Assembly: GCA_007135355.1 (NCBI GenBank)
Contig: SLJA01000308.1
Span: 1-8,159, forward strand
Reading direction: 5' to 3'
Length of the DNA stretch: 8,159 bases
From: Wenzhouxiangella sp.
GTDB lineage: Bacteria; Pseudomonadota; Gammaproteobacteria; Xanthomonadales; Wenzhouxiangellaceae
Below, one piece after another: positions 6,208 through 8,159 of the stretch (positions are counted from its first letter, which is position 1; every line of letters starts with the position of its first letter). A program made the position numbers and the translations under genes. The notes beneath the pieces are model-generated. The model was not told the origin of the DNA. It made no database searches and was given only the letters and a program-made list of their open reading frames with translations.

Positions 6208-7026
6208 ATGACTGCCACCCACCCTCGACCCCTGGCCCTGATCACTGGCGCATCCGCCGGCATTGGCGCCGAATTCGCCCGTCAGCTCGCAGCCGGCGGT
6301 CACGACCTGGCCCTGACCGCCCGCCGCGCTGACCGCCTGCAGGCACTGGCTGACGAGCTGAACGCGGCGCATGGCATCCACTGTCAAACCATCAGCGCCG
6401 ACCTGAGCGAGCCGCAAGCGCCGCAATCCGTGGTCGAGGCGGTTGCCGCGGGCGGCCGGCGCGTGGATGTGCTGATCAACAACGCCGGCTACGCCATTGC
6501 CGGGCACTACCACACCACCGATTGGCCGCAACAGGCGCGTTTTTTGCAGGTCATGGTCAACGTCGTCTGCGAGCTCAGTCACCGCGTCCTGCCGGGCATG
6601 CGTGAGGCCGGCGGCGGCAAGATCGTCAACGTGGCCTCGCTGGCCGGCATCGTGCCCGGTTCGGCCGGGCACACGCTGTATGCCGCCAGCAAGGCCTTCC
6701 TGATCAAGTTTTCCGAGTCGCTGGCGATGGAATCCGCCGCCCGGGGCATCCGGGTGCAGGCCCTGTGCCCCGGATTCACCTACTCGGAGTTTCATGATGT
6801 GGTCGGCACGCGCGATATCGTCTCGAAGCTGCCGTCGTGGATGTGGATGCAGGCCGAGGAGGTGGTCGCCTACAGCCTTGAACAGCTCAACCAGCCCGGC
6901 AGCCCGGTGATGGCCGTACCGGGCCGCGCCAACCGCATGATCGCGGCACTATCGCGCAAGCTGCCCTACGGCAGCGCCTACCGCCTGGTCGAACGCCGCA
7001 GCGGCGATTTCCGCCGCCAGGACTGA
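6208..7026 (+). CDS. SDR family NAD(P)-dependent oxidoreductase
   Basis: This is a classical short-chain dehydrogenase/reductase of 272 residues, probably cytosolic; the substrate cannot be told from sequence. The Rossmann cofactor motif TGASAGIG is at 13-20. Arg39-Arg40 after the second strand (LTARRADRL) suggest a preference for NADP(H). NNAG is at 91-94. The catalytic set is Asn118 (MVNVV), Ser144 (NVASLAG), Tyr158 and Lys162 (YAASK), followed by CPGF (187-190). The overall pattern fits the DltE-like group (COG0300). The C-terminal part (about 195-272) continues past the core fold with a basic tail. The ATG at 6208-6210 places the glycine motif at the usual distance, but no Shine-Dalgarno sequence precedes it. 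It diverges from tpiA across 67 bases and appears to be transcribed alone. Confidence 0.92.
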   Translation: MTATHPRPLALITGASAGIGAEFARQLAAGGHDLALTARRADRLQALADELNAAHGIHCQTISADLSEPQAPQSVVEAVAAGGRRVDVLINNAGYAIAGHYHTTDWPQQARFLQVMVNVVCELSHRVLPGMREAGGGKIVNVASLAGIVPGSAGHTLYAASKAFLIKFSESLAMESAARGIRVQALCPGFTYSEFHDVVGTRDIVSKLPSWMWMQAEEVVAYSLEQLNQPGSPVMAVPGRANRMIAALSRKLPYGSAYRLVERRSGDFRRQD

Positions 7027-7057
7027 GTTTGGGGCATTCGATTGCTCGGTTTTTTTA

Positions 7058-7328
7058 ACCGCAGATGAATGCGGATGAACGCAGATGTTGGGATGTACAT
7101 GATCGACATTGGTTAGCTGTGTTTGGGCTTCCGGGCGTTCGTGGCCCCGAAGCGGGCCTCCAGCGGGAGCATCCGCTTCAGTTCGACGCGGTGGCGAGGC
7201 CTTCAGCGAAGGCTCCCGCTGGAGGCCCGCCCCTCGTCGATCGGTCTGTTTCTGACCTCCACTGAGCAAAGACCGCTGAGCGCTGATCTTTTGGTCCATA
7301 TCTGCGTTCATCTGCGTTCATCTGCGGT
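7058..7328. repeat. Inverted-repeat element, second copy of the nuoE-nuoF family
   Basis: The arms at 7058-7086 and 7300-7328 are reverse complements over 29 bases with two mismatches. Like the copy at 1203-1344 they consist of about three decamers close to GCAGATGAAC and begin ACCGCAGATGAA. T-rich sequence before the left arm (7050-7057) and AAAAACCC after the right arm (7329-7336) extend the symmetry, as in the first copy. The core is longer (213 bases against 84-base spacing in the first) and contains a separate nested inverted repeat. The element fills most of the region between the SDR stop (7026) and the SIMPL gene; I see no gene in that region. Short ORFs across it only translate the repeat. 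Confidence 0.85.
7152..7230. repeat. Nested perfect 19-base inverted repeat
   Basis: GCGGGCCTCCAGCGGGAGC at 7152-7170 is the exact reverse complement of 7212-7230. The 41 bases between contain a further small hairpin, CCTTC-AGC-GAAGG at 7200-7212. The structure is GC-rich and could fold as RNA on either strand, or as a cruciform in DNA. No T-run follows either side, so it is not a standard intrinsic terminator. It lies inside the larger repeat element and may be a second repeat family inserted into it. Confidence 0.85.
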
Positions 7329-7357
7329 AAAAACCCAAACCGACGCACGATTCAGCG

Positions 7358-7384
7358 TTGACAAGCCCGCAGATGCACTATGAT
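7358..7384 (+). promoter_or_regulatory. Candidate sigma-70 promoter for the SIMPL gene (leaderless)
   Basis: TTGACA (7358-7363, six of six consensus bases) and TATGAT (7379-7384, five of six) are separated by 15 bases, shorter than the optimal 17. Transcription would start near 7391, immediately before the ATG at 7392-7394. The other in-frame ATG, at 7380-7382, lies inside the -10 element and would not be in this transcript. Confidence 0.55.
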
Positions 7385-7391
7385 CGGAGGG

Positions 7392-8090
7392 ATGAAAAAC
7401 GACTCCTGGATTGCAGCCTCGGTTCTGGCCATAGGTCTGGTCATTGCCGCCGTGGTGCTGGGTGGTGCGATTCGGGATTTTCGCTTGAGCGACCGATTCG
7501 TCGAGGTCAAGGGCTTTGCCGAGCGCGAGGTGATGGCCGACCTGGCGATCTGGCCGATCAATTTCCAGCTGGCCGGCAACTCGCTGGCTGAGGTGCGCGC
7601 GGCCATGGATGCGGCCGATGAATCGGTCATCGCGTTTCTCAAGCTGCGCGGCTTCACCGATGACGAAATCAGCCGTACGCCGCCGCGCATCAGTGACCAG
7701 TGGATTTACGCCAGCGGTTCCCAGCGCCCGGACAACCGGTTCACGGCCGAGCGCGGCATCACGCTCAGAACCCCGCGCATCGAGGCCACCCGCGCTGCGC
7801 TGGGAGATTCGGCCGACCTGATCAGCCAGGGCGTGGTCTTGAGCCCGGGCTGGGGTCAGTCAGCCCAGTTCCTGTTTACCGGCCTGGATGACATCAAGCC
7901 CGAAATGATCGCTGACGCCACCGCCGACGCCCGCCGCGCCGCGGCCCAGTTTGCGGCCGATTCCGACGCCCGCGTCGGCGCTATCCGCTCGGCCCGCCAG
8001 GGCTTTTTCAGCATCAGCGAACGCGACCCCTCGTCACCGGAAATCAAGCTGGTGCGGGTGGTGACCACGATCGAGTACATCCTGGACTGA
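7392..8090 (+). CDS. SIMPL (DUF541) domain-containing protein, membrane-anchored
   Basis: The product is a 232-residue protein of the SIMPL/DUF541 family (COG2859/YggE-like). The family is exported or membrane-bound; some members are linked to oxidative-stress tolerance, but the biochemical role is unsettled. An N-terminal hydrophobic helix (about 7-26, after MKNDSW) acts as a signal anchor or signal peptide without a lipobox cysteine. The SIMPL domain starts with FVEVKGFAEREVMADLAIWP (36-55) and continues to the C-terminal strand VRVVTTIEYILD, so most of the chain would be periplasmic. Two ATG starts are possible: 7380 (four residues longer) and 7392. GGAGG at 7386-7390 is only 1 base before the second ATG, too close for a normal Shine-Dalgarno. 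The later start is preferred because the upstream promoter would begin transcription at about 7391. The gene stands alone between the repeat element and a downstream hairpin. Confidence 0.85.
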   Translation: MKNDSWIAASVLAIGLVIAAVVLGGAIRDFRLSDRFVEVKGFAEREVMADLAIWPINFQLAGNSLAEVRAAMDAADESVIAFLKLRGFTDDEISRTPPRISDQWIYASGSQRPDNRFTAERGITLRTPRIEATRAALGDSADLISQGVVLSPGWGQSAQFLFTGLDDIKPEMIADATADARRAAAQFAADSDARVGAIRSARQGFFSISERDPSSPEIKLVRVVTTIEYILD

Positions 8091-8094
8091 TCCT

Positions 8095-8111
8095 CCGGCG
8101 CATCACGCCGG
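8095..8111. terminator. Hairpin after the SIMPL gene, possibly bidirectional
   Basis: CCGGCG and CGCCGG form a perfect 6-base-pair GC stem around the loop CATCA, four bases after the SIMPL stop codon. No T-run follows on either strand, so it is not a textbook intrinsic terminator. Its place between two apparently convergent stop codons still suggests a role at transcript 3' ends. Confidence 0.4.
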
Positions 8112-8116
8112 CTGAC

Positions 8117-8159
8117 TCAAAGCAAATCTTTCACCCCGCCGTACTTGACCCCGCTGAGC
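8117..8159 (-). CDS. Possible 3' end of a convergent gene (partial)
   Basis: On the minus strand, the frame entering at the right edge reads LSGVKYGGVKDLL and ends in TGA at 8117-8119. The codons nearest the edge are GC-rich in the third position, as in the genes of this window, and the ending is plausible for a protein C-terminus. Thirteen residues are too few to identify a family. It would converge on the SIMPL gene, with the hairpin at 8095-8111 between the two stops. One other minus-strand frame also stays open to a stop over these bases, so the call is tentative. Confidence 0.3.
   Translation of the reverse strand, partial: LSGVKYGGVKDLL

Noticed and set aside
6169..6795. A 208-codon minus-strand frame opposite the SDR gene
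   Set aside because: The plus strand carries the full SDR catalytic set; the antisense translation has no motif.
7041..7057. Intrinsic terminator for the SDR gene at the T-run
   Set aside because: No GC-rich stem precedes the T-run; only 3-base pairings are possible. The Ts belong to the outer edge of the repeat element.
6949..7383. Small ORFs over the intergenic repeat element (peptides such as ICVHLRSSAVK and MNADERR)
   Set aside because: They are translations of the repeat arms in several frames and share no gene-like features.

Overview
This GC-rich window reads as chromosomal housekeeping DNA from a gammaproteobacterium, most likely in or near the Xanthomonadales/Lysobacterales (a Wenzhouxiangella-like bacterium would fit). 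The evidence is the gene order tpiA-secG-tRNA-Leu(GAG)-nuoABCDEF, a roughly 40-residue insertion in NuoC of the type I recall from Xanthomonas/Stenotrophomonas proteins, and a NuoB very close to those proteins as I remember them. The placement rests on recalled family features, not on a search.

The left two thirds (about 1-6140) lie on the minus strand. Read in transcription order they hold tpiA (glycolytic triose-phosphate isomerase), secG (Sec translocon subunit), a tRNA-Leu with anticodon GAG, and the first six genes of the complex I operon. Those six are nuoA (membrane subunit), nuoB, nuoC and nuoD (connecting Q-module with cluster N2), and nuoE and nuoF (NADH-oxidising N-module). nuoF runs off the left edge. 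nuoA to nuoE are coupled by 4- or 10-base overlaps. The nuoE-nuoF junction is the exception: a 171-base gap filled by an inverted-repeat element.

The right third (about 6208-8090) lies on the plus strand. It holds a classical short-chain dehydrogenase/reductase (SDR) divergent from tpiA, then a 353- to 365-base intergenic region with a second, larger copy of the same repeat family, then a membrane-anchored SIMPL (DUF541) protein. The last bases probably hold the 3' end of a convergent gene, separated from the SIMPL gene by a small hairpin.

I found no defence system, CRISPR array, prophage, transposase or new gene cluster. The points worth a second look are the repeat family (decameric arms in inverted pairs, one pair inside the nuo operon, one with a perfect 19-base inverted repeat nested in it), a probable leaderless promoter for the SIMPL gene, and a possible bidirectional promoter between tpiA and the SDR gene. 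A weak terminator-like hairpin also abuts the tRNA.
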